DNA of 9,991 nt, taken from contig JAUVON010000077.1 in the NCBI GenBank assembly GCA_030599175.1, forward strand, positions 1-9,991, given 5' to 3'. Positions 1 to 6,468 of this stretch are shown piece by piece; positions within the stretch are counted from its first letter, which is position 1, and every line of letters starts with the position of its first letter. The stretch comes from Desulfobulbaceae bacterium (GTDB lineage Bacteria; Desulfobacterota; Desulfobulbia; Desulfobulbales; Desulfocapsaceae). The notes under the pieces were generated by a model that had not been told where the DNA came from, ran no database searches, and saw nothing but the letters and a program-made list of their open reading frames with translations. The position numbers were made by a program, and so were the translations under genes.

Positions 1-581
1 CCATAAGTTGTGGTGCAGACAAGGTTGTTCTGGTTTCCGATAGAGCTTTTGCCGGGGCGGATACCTGGGCGACTGCCTACACCCTGGAACAGGCAATAAA
101 AACACTGGGAGATTTTGATCTCATTCTTTGTGGCAAACAGGCTATTGATGGTGATACAGCTCAGGTTGGACCAGGACTTGCCATGCGGCTTGATATCCCA
201 TATATCACATGTGCCCAGAAAATAAGGGAATCCGACTCTGCCCGGTTCATCGTTGAAAGGATGATGGATGATGGTTACGATGTCGTAGAGATTGCTCTTC
301 CTGCCCTGCTTTCAGTGGTAAAAAATATCAATGAACCCCGCGTACCATCGCTTAAAGGGAAAATGAGGGCTAAAAAAGCAGTCATTACAACGTTGAGTGC
401 AGATGATATTAATGCCGATCATGCCTGTATCGGTTTACCTGGTTCTCCGACTCAGGTAGTCAATGTTTTTCCGCCTCCTGCAAGGGGAGGGCGGGCCATT
501 TTCACAGGGTCTCTTGATGAGCAGATAGACCAGCTTGTTGATAAACTGATCCCGTTTATTCAACCAGGTGGAGTTCAATAG
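1..581 (+). CDS. etfB: Electron transfer flavoprotein, beta subunit (5' end cut off by the window)
   Basis: This is the beta subunit of the heterodimeric electron transfer flavoprotein, a soluble cytoplasmic carrier that moves electrons between acyl-CoA dehydrogenase-type enzymes and other redox partners. The reading frame is open from base 3 with no start in view, so the ATG at 183 is internal. About 192 residues are visible against roughly 255-260 for the family, so some 65 N-terminal residues lie outside. The fragment holds the ETF-beta signature CGKQAIDGDTAQVGP at visible residues 43-57 and the later segment PSLKGKMRAKKA. The AIDGDTAQVGP form is the one seen in EtfBs that hold FAD in the beta subunit, which is a feature of bifurcating ETFs; bifurcation here is inference only. 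etfA begins 3 bases after the stop, so the two are clearly co-transcribed and probably translationally coupled. Confidence 0.95.
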   Translation, partial: ISCGADKVVLVSDRAFAGADTWATAYTLEQAIKTLGDFDLILCGKQAIDGDTAQVGPGLAMRLDIPYITCAQKIRESDSARFIVERMMDDGYDVVEIALPALLSVVKNINEPRVPSLKGKMRAKKAVITTLSADDINADHACIGLPGSPTQVVNVFPPPARGGRAIFTGSLDEQIDQLVDKLIPFIQPGGVQ

Positions 582-584
582 ATT

Positions 585-1769
585 ATGTTAAAAGTAAACG
601 AAGAACTCTGCATTGGCTGTGGTATTTGTGAGGAAAGTTGTCCCTTTGGTGCTATAGAGATTGAAAATGGTTGCGCTGTTATTGGTGAGAGCTGTAACCT
701 CTGTGGTGCCTGTATTGAGACATGTGAAGTAGAGGCGCTGACCCTTGAAGTTGAGAGAACAGCGAAATTAGACACTGATGATTGGTCAGGGATTCTGGTC
801 TATTGTGAATACAGACAAGGAGAACTTGCGCCGGTCTCTTTAGAACTGCTTGGCATTGGCCGCGCACTTGCTGATAAAAGAAAGGTCAAGCTCAGTGCTG
901 TATTGATTGGTTACGAGACCGGAGAGGTCGGTGAAGAGCTGATCGGCTATGGTGCTGATATCGTATACCGGGTTGATCATGAGGCTCTTGGGGTTTTTAC
1001 CGATGAGAATTACTGTGCAGTTTTAACCGACCTGATCAAAGAACATAAACCGGAAATAGTTTTGGCCGGGGCTACCGCCATTGGTCGATCCTTTATCCCG
1101 GGTGTGGCAACGACACTGAATGCCGGGCTGACGGCGGATTGTACTCAGCTCGAGATCCGTGAGGAAGATGGCGCTCTCCTTCAGACCCGTCCTGCTTTTG
1201 GTGGAAATGTCATGGCCACCATTGTCTGTGAGTCATCGAGACCGCAGATGTCTACTGTTCGTCCGAAGGTAATGAAAGCACTTGAATTTGACGGGGAACG
1301 AAAGGGCGAAATCGTCGATATAGTTCCGAGTCCAGCGCAGCTTAAAAGCCGTGTAAAGGTTCTCGAGATAGTCGTTGAAGAGGCTGCGAATGTGAACATT
1401 CAGGAAGCCGACATTCTTGTCTCAGGAGGAAGGGGACTTGAAAGCGCAAAGGGGTTTGAGCTTATAAGACAACTTGCGGATATGATAGATGCAAGAGTTT
1501 CAGCTTCTCGGGCAGTTGTTGACGCAGGGTGGATCCCATATCCCCATCAGGTGGGACAAACAGGTAAAACTGTTGCCCCCCAACTCTATATAGCATGCGG
1601 TATTTCAGGGGCAGTGCAGCACGCTGCCGGTATGCAGTCTGCTGAAACGATTGTTGCAATAAACAGAGATAAAAATGCACCTATTTTTGATATTGCGGAT
1701 TATGGTATCGTTGGTGATCTGTTTGAAATCATCCCCAGGTTGATGAGCAAAATAGAGGAGAGACGCTGA
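585..1769 (+). CDS. etfA: Electron transfer flavoprotein, alpha subunit with N-terminal 2x[4Fe-4S] ferredoxin domain
   Basis: This is the alpha subunit partner of EtfB, 394 residues long, which exceeds the roughly 320 of a classical EtfA because of an extra N-terminal ferredoxin domain. Residues 1-55 carry two complete CxxCxxCxxxC motifs (C9, C12, C15, C19 and C37, C40, C43, C47), enough for two [4Fe-4S] clusters. Residues 65-260 form the nucleotide-binding-like N domain. Residues 270-394 are the FAD domain, with SGGRGL at 280, GQTGKTV at 324, GISGAVQH at 339 and ADYGIVGD at 371. The start is supported by GGTGGAG at 567-573. Ferredoxin-fused EtfAs are known from anaerobes, for example CarE of caffeyl-CoA reductase. 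The clusters would pass electrons between a ferredoxin-type partner and FAD. The physiological partner is not in the window. fabG starts 2 bases after the stop. Confidence 0.96.
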   Translation: MLKVNEELCIGCGICEESCPFGAIEIENGCAVIGESCNLCGACIETCEVEALTLEVERTAKLDTDDWSGILVYCEYRQGELAPVSLELLGIGRALADKRKVKLSAVLIGYETGEVGEELIGYGADIVYRVDHEALGVFTDENYCAVLTDLIKEHKPEIVLAGATAIGRSFIPGVATTLNAGLTADCTQLEIREEDGALLQTRPAFGGNVMATIVCESSRPQMSTVRPKVMKALEFDGERKGEIVDIVPSPAQLKSRVKVLEIVVEEAANVNIQEADILVSGGRGLESAKGFELIRQLADMIDARVSASRAVVDAGWIPYPHQVGQTGKTVAPQLYIACGISGAVQHAAGMQSAETIVAINRDKNAPIFDIADYGIVGDLFEIIPRLMSKIEERR

Positions 1770-1771
1770 AA

Positions 1772-2515
1772 ATGAGCCTTGATGGGAAAATTGCCCTGGT
1801 CACAGGTGGTAGTCGCGGCATAGGTAGAGCCATATGTTTGAAATTAGCTGGTATGGGAGCCTTGGTGTATGTTAACTATGTAAGTCGCTCCGAGGCTGCT
1901 CTCAAAACTCAGAAGCTCATAGTGGAAAACGGCGGCAAGGCGGAAATTATCGGTTTCGATGTTTCTGATGCGGCTGCGGTAACAGAGGCAATTAAACATA
2001 TTGCTAATGAGGCCGGCCCTGTTGAAATCCTGGTAAACAATGCTGGCATTACCAGAGACGGTCTGATGGCGAGGATGAAAGAATCAGACTGGGATGATGT
2101 TATGAATACCAACTTGAAGGGTGCTTTTCTCTGCTCTAAAGCTGTATCCAGGGGAATGATGAAGAAAAAGTGGGGCAGGGTGGTGAACATCTCCTCTGTA
2201 TCCGGATTTGCCGGAAATCCCGGTCAGGTGAACTATGCAGCAGCCAAAGCAGGGTTAACAGGACTGACTAAATCAATGGCCCGTGAATACGGCTCCAGGA
2301 ATATCACCATAAACAGTGTTGCACCCGGCTATATCGAAACAGAGATGACGGAGTTGTTAAGTGAAGATGTGAAAGAACAGCTTAAAGGTGAGATCCCCCT
2401 CGGCCGTCTCGGGACAACTGATGATGTTGCCGCTGCAGTAGCTTACCTGGCTTCAGAAGATGGTTGTTATGTAACAGGTCAGACTCTACATGTTAATGGC
2501 GGTATGTATATGTGA
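1772..2515 (+). CDS. fabG: 3-oxoacyl-[acyl-carrier-protein] reductase
   Basis: FabG is an NADPH-dependent short-chain dehydrogenase that reduces 3-oxoacyl-ACP to 3-hydroxyacyl-ACP, the first reductive step of each fatty acid elongation round, in the cytoplasm. It has the usual length of 247 residues. The Rossmann glycine motif TGGSRGIG is at 11-18, NNAG at 89-92 and the structural Asn at 114. The catalytic Ser142, Tyr155 and Lys159 have the same spacing as in the E. coli enzyme, and VAPGYIETEMT follows near 183-193. The start has GAGGAG at 1755-1760 inside the etfA tail. Its place directly before acpP and fabF supports FabG over other members of the short-chain dehydrogenase family. Being tied to etfBA rather than to fabD/fabH is the unusual part of the context. 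Confidence 0.95.
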   Translation: MSLDGKIALVTGGSRGIGRAICLKLAGMGALVYVNYVSRSEAALKTQKLIVENGGKAEIIGFDVSDAAAVTEAIKHIANEAGPVEILVNNAGITRDGLMARMKESDWDDVMNTNLKGAFLCSKAVSRGMMKKKWGRVVNISSVSGFAGNPGQVNYAAAKAGLTGLTKSMAREYGSRNITINSVAPGYIETEMTELLSEDVKEQLKGEIPLGRLGTTDDVAAAVAYLASEDGCYVTGQTLHVNGGMYM

Positions 2516-2645
2516 TGAAGTCTTTTACGATGTTATCATTAGTAAGTAAAAATATCTGCATAAAAATAAAGATGTATTACTGGTGTTAAGGAATTGAATA
2601 GCGATTAGTAAACTCAGTCTAATCAAAAAATAAAGGAGAATAATA
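2516..2645 (+). promoter_or_regulatory. acpP leader with small inverted repeat and possible weak promoter
   Basis: This 130-base A+T-rich gap interrupts an otherwise tight gene string. It contains an inverted repeat GATTAG/CTAATC at 2603-2608 and 2619-2624 (10-base loop), followed by an A-run and the acpP ribosome site AAGGAG at 2633-2638. A possible sigma70-like pair, TTGAAT (2594-2599) and TCTAAT (2618-2623) with an 18-base spacer, would start transcription very close to the ribosome site. acpP is usually expressed more strongly than its neighbours, so an internal promoter would make sense, but the match is weak and the hairpin short. Confidence 0.3.
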
Positions 2646-2876
2646 ATGGCCGTTGATCAGGAAATGATAGATATAATTGTTGAGCAGTTAAGTGTCGAGA
2701 AAGAAAAAGTAGTACCCAATGCATCTTTTATTGATGATCTGGGTGCCGACTCTCTTGACCTTGTTGAGTTGATTATGGCGATGGAGGAAGGTTTTGATAT
2801 TGAAATCCCCGATGAAGATGCAGAGGGAATTGCAACAGTTCAGGATGCAATCGACTACGTAAATAAGCAAAAATAG
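2646..2876 (+). CDS. acpP: Acyl carrier protein
   Basis: AcpP carries growing acyl chains as thioesters on a 4'-phosphopantetheine arm and delivers them to FabG, FabF and the other fatty acid synthesis enzymes. At 76 residues it is exactly family-sized and strongly acidic. The attachment site is Ser36 within [16 protein letters not shown], the conserved DSL motif at the start of the recognition helix, followed by [11 protein letters not shown], the acidic helix II/III region. The ATG at 2646 has a clean AAGGAG seven bases upstream. It sits between fabG and fabF in the classical order fabG-acpP-fabF. Nothing in the sequence departs from the housekeeping type, so a specialised polyketide carrier is unlikely. 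Confidence 0.97.
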   Translation: MAVDQEMIDIIVEQLSVEKEKVVPNASFIDDLGADSLDLVELIMAMEEGFDIEIPDEDAEGIATVQDAIDYVNKQK

Positions 2877-2902
2877 TAGTAGACTGACAATGTTTTTTCT
2901 AT

Positions 2903-2939
2903 CTCTCGTCTGTATCAGCGCGTGAGTGAAAGACGAGGG
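2903..2939 (+). repeat. Inverted repeat in the acpP-fabF spacer (possible processing or attenuator hairpin)
   Basis: CTCGTCT at 2905-2911 pairs perfectly with AGACGAG at 2931-2937. The stem grows to 9 positions with one G.T and one C-G outside it, and the loop is 19 bases. No T-run follows (the next bases are TATAAAAAGG), so it is not a standard Rho-independent terminator. Its position just after acpP suggests a hairpin that stabilises the acpP message or partly reduces fabF expression; this is inference. Confidence 0.4.
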
Positions 2940-2959
2940 TATAAAAAGGGGTAACTATT

Positions 2960-4201
2960 GTGACTCGAAGGGTAGTGATTACAGGACTCGGTCTGGTGAC
3001 GCCTCTGGGGACAGGGGTGGAGAAGAGTTGGAATAATCTATGCTCAGGTGTGAGTGGAATTGATCTGATTACCACGTTTGATGCTAGTGATTTCGCAGTA
3101 AAAATTGCTGGAGAGGTAAAAGATTTTATCCCTGAAGATTACTTTGAGAAAAAGCAGATCAGACATCTTGCTCTGTTTGTGCAGTATGGTGTGGTTGCAG
3201 CACTCATGGCCGTAGAGGACAGCGGCTTTAAAGTGGTGGAAGAAAATTGTACCAGGGTTGGTGTTATCACTGGCTGTGGTATGGGTGGATTGCCTACAAT
3301 TGCAAAACAACATCAGATAAGCCTCGAAAGAGGATCGAAAAGGATAACACCTTTCTTTATCCCGATGTGCATTCCCAATATGGCGTCCGGCCAAATTTCC
3401 ATGGCACTGAATGCAAAAGGGGCAAACTTGACTCAGACAACCGCCTGTGCAGCTGGAACCCATGCTGTGGGGGAAGCGTTTCGTCATATTAAGTATGGTG
3501 GTAGTGACGTGGTTATCAGCGGTGGCACCGAGGCTGTTATCTGTCCTCTCGGGGTCGGTGGGTTCTCCGCGATGAAAGCGTTGTCGAAGAGAAATGACGC
3601 ACCACAGCAGGCATCGAGGCCTTTTGATAAGGACAGGGATGGTTTTGTTATGTCGGAAGGGGCTGGAATGCTTGTACTTGAAGAGTATGAGCATGCCGTT
3701 TCTCGAGGCGCAAAAATCTACGCCGAGGTTTGTGGTTATGGTCTGAGCAGTGATGCCTATCACATTGCCGCGCCACCGGAGGACGGAGAAGGTGGGGCAA
3801 GGGCTATGCAGCTCGCTTTGGATGATGCTGAATTATCACCTGAAGATATAGATTATATTAACGCCCATGGTACTTCGACACCGCTAAACGACAAATGCGA
3901 AACCCTGGCAATCAAGACAGTTTTTGGCGATCATGCCAGAGCTCTTGCCATCAGCTCAACCAAGTCAATGACAGGTCATATGCTGGGTGCTGCTGGTGGA
4001 ATCGAATCGGTTTTTACCGCCCTCAGCGTGAGTCATCAAATTGCACCACCTACCATTAATCTGGCGAATCCCAGTCCTGAATGTGATTTGGATTATGTCC
4101 CTAATAAAGCACGAGATATGAATATCCGGGCTGCCATCTCCAATTCCTTTGGATTTGGTGGTACTAATGCGGTTGTCGCCATGAAGCGTTTTGTCGAGTA
4201 G
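2960..4201 (+). CDS. fabF: 3-oxoacyl-[acyl-carrier-protein] synthase II
   Basis: FabF is the elongating condensing enzyme. It adds two carbons from malonyl-ACP to acyl-ACP, giving 3-oxoacyl-ACP for FabG. It has 413 residues, and the catalytic residues fall at the same numbers as in E. coli FabF: nucleophile Cys163 (TACAAGTHA), His303 (NAHGTSTPLND), Lys335 and His340 (STKSMTGHMLGAAGG), with FGFGGTNA near 397-404. The start is GTG at 2960, supported by AAGGGG at 2946-2951 and by the MTRRVVITGLG start typical of the family. The Cys at 163 rules out a decarboxylating KSQ-type variant, and the adjacent acpP supports a primary fatty acid synthesis role. Confidence 0.97.
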   Translation: MTRRVVITGLGLVTPLGTGVEKSWNNLCSGVSGIDLITTFDASDFAVKIAGEVKDFIPEDYFEKKQIRHLALFVQYGVVAALMAVEDSGFKVVEENCTRVGVITGCGMGGLPTIAKQHQISLERGSKRITPFFIPMCIPNMASGQISMALNAKGANLTQTTACAAGTHAVGEAFRHIKYGGSDVVISGGTEAVICPLGVGGFSAMKALSKRNDAPQQASRPFDKDRDGFVMSEGAGMLVLEEYEHAVSRGAKIYAEVCGYGLSSDAYHIAAPPEDGEGGARAMQLALDDAELSPEDIDYINAHGTSTPLNDKCETLAIKTVFGDHARALAISSTKSMTGHMLGAAGGIESVFTALSVSHQIAPPTINLANPSPECDLDYVPNKARDMNIRAAISNSFGFGGTNAVVAMKRFVE

Positions 4202-4234
4202 GACAGGCATAATTTGGCTTTGGAGACTGGACGA

Positions 4235-4663
4235 GTGAAAATTGTTCTCGGTGCTGATCATGGCGGTTTTGAGTTAAAGGAAGATATTAAAGCTTTTCTG
4301 ATCGACTCGGATTATGAGGTCGTTGATGTGGGATGCTCATCAACGACCTCTGTTGATTATCCCGATTTTGCTGAAAAAGGTGTGTCTCAAGTAATAAGTG
4401 GTTCCTGTGACCTGGGTATTCTCATATGCGGAACCGGGATCGGCATGTCTATTGCCGCTAACAGGCATCCTGAGATCAGAGCTGCAAATTGTCATTCAGA
4501 ATATACTGCAAAGATGAGCAGGGAACATAACAAAGCTAATGTACTCTGCCTCGGGGCCCGGGTAATTGACCGGGAACTGGCACTGACAATAGTACGAATC
4601 TGGTTAAAAAGTGAATTTGCCGGTGGCAGACATCAGAGGAGAGTTGAAAAGTTCAGTGGGTAA
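4235..4663 (+). CDS. rpiB: Ribose-5-phosphate isomerase B
   Basis: RpiB interconverts ribose-5-phosphate and ribulose-5-phosphate in the non-oxidative pentose phosphate pathway, feeding nucleotide and riboflavin synthesis. I chose the GTG at 4235 (142 residues, MKIVLGADHGG) because GGAG sits 9 bases upstream at 4222-4225 and the family normally begins there; an in-frame TTG at 4214 would add seven unconserved residues. Seen in the protein are the DHGGFELK motif at 8-15, SVDYPDFA at 39-46, catalytic Cys65 in ICGTGIGMSIAANR, and His98 in MSREHNKAN. An Arg-rich tail, GGRHQRRVEKF, likely contacts phosphate. The enzyme appears intact. It lies 33 bases after fabF and is closed by a terminator. Related galactose-6-P or allose-P isomerases share the fold, but the context gives no sign of sugar catabolism. 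Confidence 0.93.
   Translation: MKIVLGADHGGFELKEDIKAFLIDSDYEVVDVGCSSTTSVDYPDFAEKGVSQVISGSCDLGILICGTGIGMSIAANRHPEIRAANCHSEYTAKMSREHNKANVLCLGARVIDRELALTIVRIWLKSEFAGGRHQRRVEKFSG
4316..4350 (+). repeat. Perfect 13-bp inverted repeat inside rpiB
   Basis: GAGGTCGTTGATG at 4316-4328 is the exact reverse complement of CATCAACGACCTC at 4338-4350, with a 9-base loop (4329-4337). It is in the first third of rpiB and encodes the stretch from Glu28 to about Ser39. A perfect 13-bp stem with a short loop is rare by chance in 10 kb and would form a stable RNA hairpin within the coding message. There is no T-run after it. Confidence 0.85.
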
Positions 4664-4720
4664 AAAATGCAATAACCTGCATGGAACTGAATTACCTGGT
4701 GTAACAGATTCTATTTGAGA

Positions 4721-4754
4721 AAAAGCCGATTTTGCATTTGCAAAATCGGCTTTT
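4721..4754 (+). terminator. Strong Rho-independent terminator after rpiB
   Basis: AAAAGCCGATTTTGC (4721-4735) pairs perfectly with GCAAAATCGGCTTTT (4740-4754): 15 bp with a 4-base ATTT loop. A flanking GAG...CTC adds further pairing across one bulged A. The right arm ends in TTTT followed by CTCATTTC. It lies 57 bases past the rpiB stop and before the nrdR leader, so it closes the etfBA-fab-rpiB transcription unit. The A-run on the left side means it could also stop transcription from the other direction. Confidence 0.88.
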
Positions 4755-4891
4755 CTCATTTCAAACATGGAGGTCTTCTTTCAGGTAGGCTAGTATAGGT
4801 ATATAGCTTTATTGTAAGTTGAAATAGCAACCTCCTCCGGGAGTGAAGTATTTCAAAGTTGGTACTCGTTTTGTAATAAATGGAGGTAGTT
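4755..4891 (+). promoter_or_regulatory. nrdR leader with an anti-Shine-Dalgarno segment
   Basis: This gap separates the rpiB terminator from nrdR and must hold the nrdR promoter, though I see no convincing -35/-10 pair. It contains GGAGGT twice, at 4769-4774 and at 4882-4887; the second copy is the nrdR ribosome site. A complementary ACCTCC lies at 4830-4835. The last could pair with either copy, so a leader RNA could in principle hide or expose the ribosome site. A small CTCCGGGAG hairpin overlaps the same spot. I saw no clear NrdR-box-like palindrome. Confidence 0.3.
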
Positions 4892-5368
4892 ATGAAATGT
4901 CCCTATTGTGGTCATCTGGACGACAAAGTAATTGATTCCCGTCTCAATAAAGATGCTACAATTACTCGTAGAAGAAGAGCATGCCTTTCCTGTGATCAGC
5001 GCTTTACTACTTATGAGCGGTTGGAGGTAATGGTACCGGTACTGGTGAAAAAAGATGGCAGGAGAGAAACATGGGATAGGCAAAAGATTGTTGTCGGAAT
5101 AGAGAAAGCATGTGAGAAAAGATCTGTAAGCCGTGATAAAATCGATGAATTTGTCGACGAGGTTGAGCATAAGCTGCAGGATTATGGTGCCAAAGAAATT
5201 CCTTCCAAGGTCGTCGGAGAATGGGTTATGGAAGGATTACACCTGTTGGACGAGGTAGCCTATGTGCGATTTGCCTCGGTCTATCGTCAATTCAAGGATG
5301 TTAATGAATTTATGGCTGAGCTGAAAAGCATTCTGGATGCAAGGGAAGATGACAATACTGCAAAATGA
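4892..5368 (+). CDS. nrdR: Transcriptional repressor NrdR (zinc ribbon plus ATP-cone)
   Basis: NrdR senses dATP/ATP through an ATP-cone domain and represses ribonucleotide reductase genes by binding NrdR boxes. It has 158 residues, close to the family's usual 150-170. The N-terminal zinc ribbon has Cys3 and Cys6 (MKCPYCG) and Cys31 and Cys34 (ACLSCDQRFTTYER), with an Arg-rich stretch RRRR at 26-29 for DNA contact. Residues of about 49-139 match the ATP-cone, beginning VPVLVKKDGRRETWDRQKI. I chose the ATG at 4892 because GGAGGT at 4882-4887 precedes it at proper distance; the ATG at 4880 would overlap that ribosome site. The gene overlaps ribD, a common pairing in bacteria. No ribonucleotide reductase gene is in view, so the targets lie elsewhere. 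Confidence 0.96.
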   Translation: MKCPYCGHLDDKVIDSRLNKDATITRRRRACLSCDQRFTTYERLEVMVPVLVKKDGRRETWDRQKIVVGIEKACEKRSVSRDKIDEFVDEVEHKLQDYGAKEIPSKVVGEWVMEGLHLLDEVAYVRFASVYRQFKDVNEFMAELKSILDAREDDNTAK

Positions 5369-6461
5369 TAAGCACTATATGCAGCTGGCACTTATCGAAG
5401 CTCGGAAAGGCGGAGGAAGAACCTCGCCAAACCCTTGTGTCGGTGCTGTTATTGTTAAAGATGGCCGCATCATATCAAAAGGATACCATAAAAGAGCAGG
5501 TACCCCACATGCCGAAGTGAACGCCATAAATAAGGCAGCAGAATCTCTTGTCGGTTCGACAATTTATGTGACTCTGGAGCCATGCAACCATACCGGTAAA
5601 ACACCTCCATGCACTCAATCAATTGTTGAAAATGGTATTTCGCGGGTTGTGGTCGGCATGACCGACCCCAACCCTCTTGTGGATGGGAGTGGCATTGCAT
5701 TTCTCAGAGAAAACAAAATAGAGGTGGTTGCAGGAGTACTTCGCGATGAGTGTGAAGAGATTATCCGTCCCTTTATAAAATATATTACTCAAGGTCTTCC
5801 ATGGATGACTATGAAGGGTGGAATCAGCCTGGATGGCAAGATTAACTATTTAAAAGGGCAGAGTGGTTGGATTACAGGAAAACAATCTCTCAATGAGGTA
5901 CATAAGATTCGGAACAGGGTAGATGCAATCCTTATTGGCAGTGAGACGGTTCGTATTGACAATCCATCGTTGACTACACGTATCCAGGGTTTTAAGGGGA
6001 AGGACCCCCTCAGGGTTGTTATAGACACACGTTTGAGTTTAGCTCTGAGTTCATCGATCTTTCATATAGAATCGGAGGCATCTACCTGGGTGTTTTGTTC
6101 TGTTGATGCACCGGAAGAAAAAATGGCAGCACTGGTGGAACAAGGTGTTGTTGTGAAAATTGTGGGGTCAAGTCCCGGAGGAGTGGATTTAAAACAGGTG
6201 ATGGTAGCCTTGGGAAAAGCAGATGTCTGTTCAGTTCTGGTGGAAGGGGGGGCCAGATTGCATGGTTCATTGCTAAAAGAAAAACTTTATGATTCGGCCT
6301 GTCTCTTCTTTGCGCCACTCTTTGCTGGAGACGACGGTGTATCACTGGTGACAGGGTATCATGCCCATGGACGCAGCTCAGCTATCCGGCTTTCTGACGT
6401 CAGTTATAAGAGGTTGGGAGATGATATGATGGTTGCAGGCAGGTTTCAATATGCGGAGTAG
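5349..6461 (+). CDS. ribD: Bifunctional riboflavin biosynthesis deaminase/reductase RibD
   Basis: RibD performs the second and third steps of riboflavin synthesis: deamination of the GTP-derived diaminopyrimidine phosphate, then NADPH-dependent reduction of its ribosyl side chain. With the start at 5349 it has 370 residues, a typical full length. The deaminase domain (about 5-145) has the zinc site HAE at 54-56 and PCNHTGKTPPC with Cys79 and Cys88. The reductase domain (about 152-365) has MKGGISLDGK at 155-164, IGSETVRIDNPSLTTR near 196-211 and VEGGARLHGSLL near 298-309. The start is uncertain: ATG 5349 fits family length and overlaps nrdR by 20 bases, but ATG 5337 (4 residues longer) and ATG 5379 are in frame and none has a good ribosome site, as expected for coupled translation. 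The usual ribE/ribBA/ribH genes do not follow. Confidence 0.95.
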   Translation: MTILQNDKHYMQLALIEARKGGGRTSPNPCVGAVIVKDGRIISKGYHKRAGTPHAEVNAINKAAESLVGSTIYVTLEPCNHTGKTPPCTQSIVENGISRVVVGMTDPNPLVDGSGIAFLRENKIEVVAGVLRDECEEIIRPFIKYITQGLPWMTMKGGISLDGKINYLKGQSGWITGKQSLNEVHKIRNRVDAILIGSETVRIDNPSLTTRIQGFKGKDPLRVVIDTRLSLALSSSIFHIESEASTWVFCSVDAPEEKMAALVEQGVVVKIVGSSPGGVDLKQVMVALGKADVCSVLVEGGARLHGSLLKEKLYDSACLFFAPLFAGDDGVSLVTGYHAHGRSSAIRLSDVSYKRLGDDMMVAGRFQYAE

Positions 6462-6468
6462 AGTGTTG

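Noticed and set aside
3044..3763. 239-codon leftward open frame antisense to fabF
   Set aside because: It lies wholly within a strongly conserved fabF frame, its translation has no recognisable domain, and its composition looks like a shadow frame.
4214..4234. TTG start for rpiB, seven residues longer
   Set aside because: Weak ribosome site; the GTG at 4235 has GGAG at 4222-4225 and gives the usual RpiB N-terminus.
4880..4891. ATG at 4880 as nrdR start
   Set aside because: The GGAGGT ribosome site lies inside this extension, and family members start at MKCPYCG.
5280..5348. FMN riboswitch ahead of ribD
   Set aside because: ribD overlaps nrdR, leaving no leader, and no conserved FMN-element core is visible.
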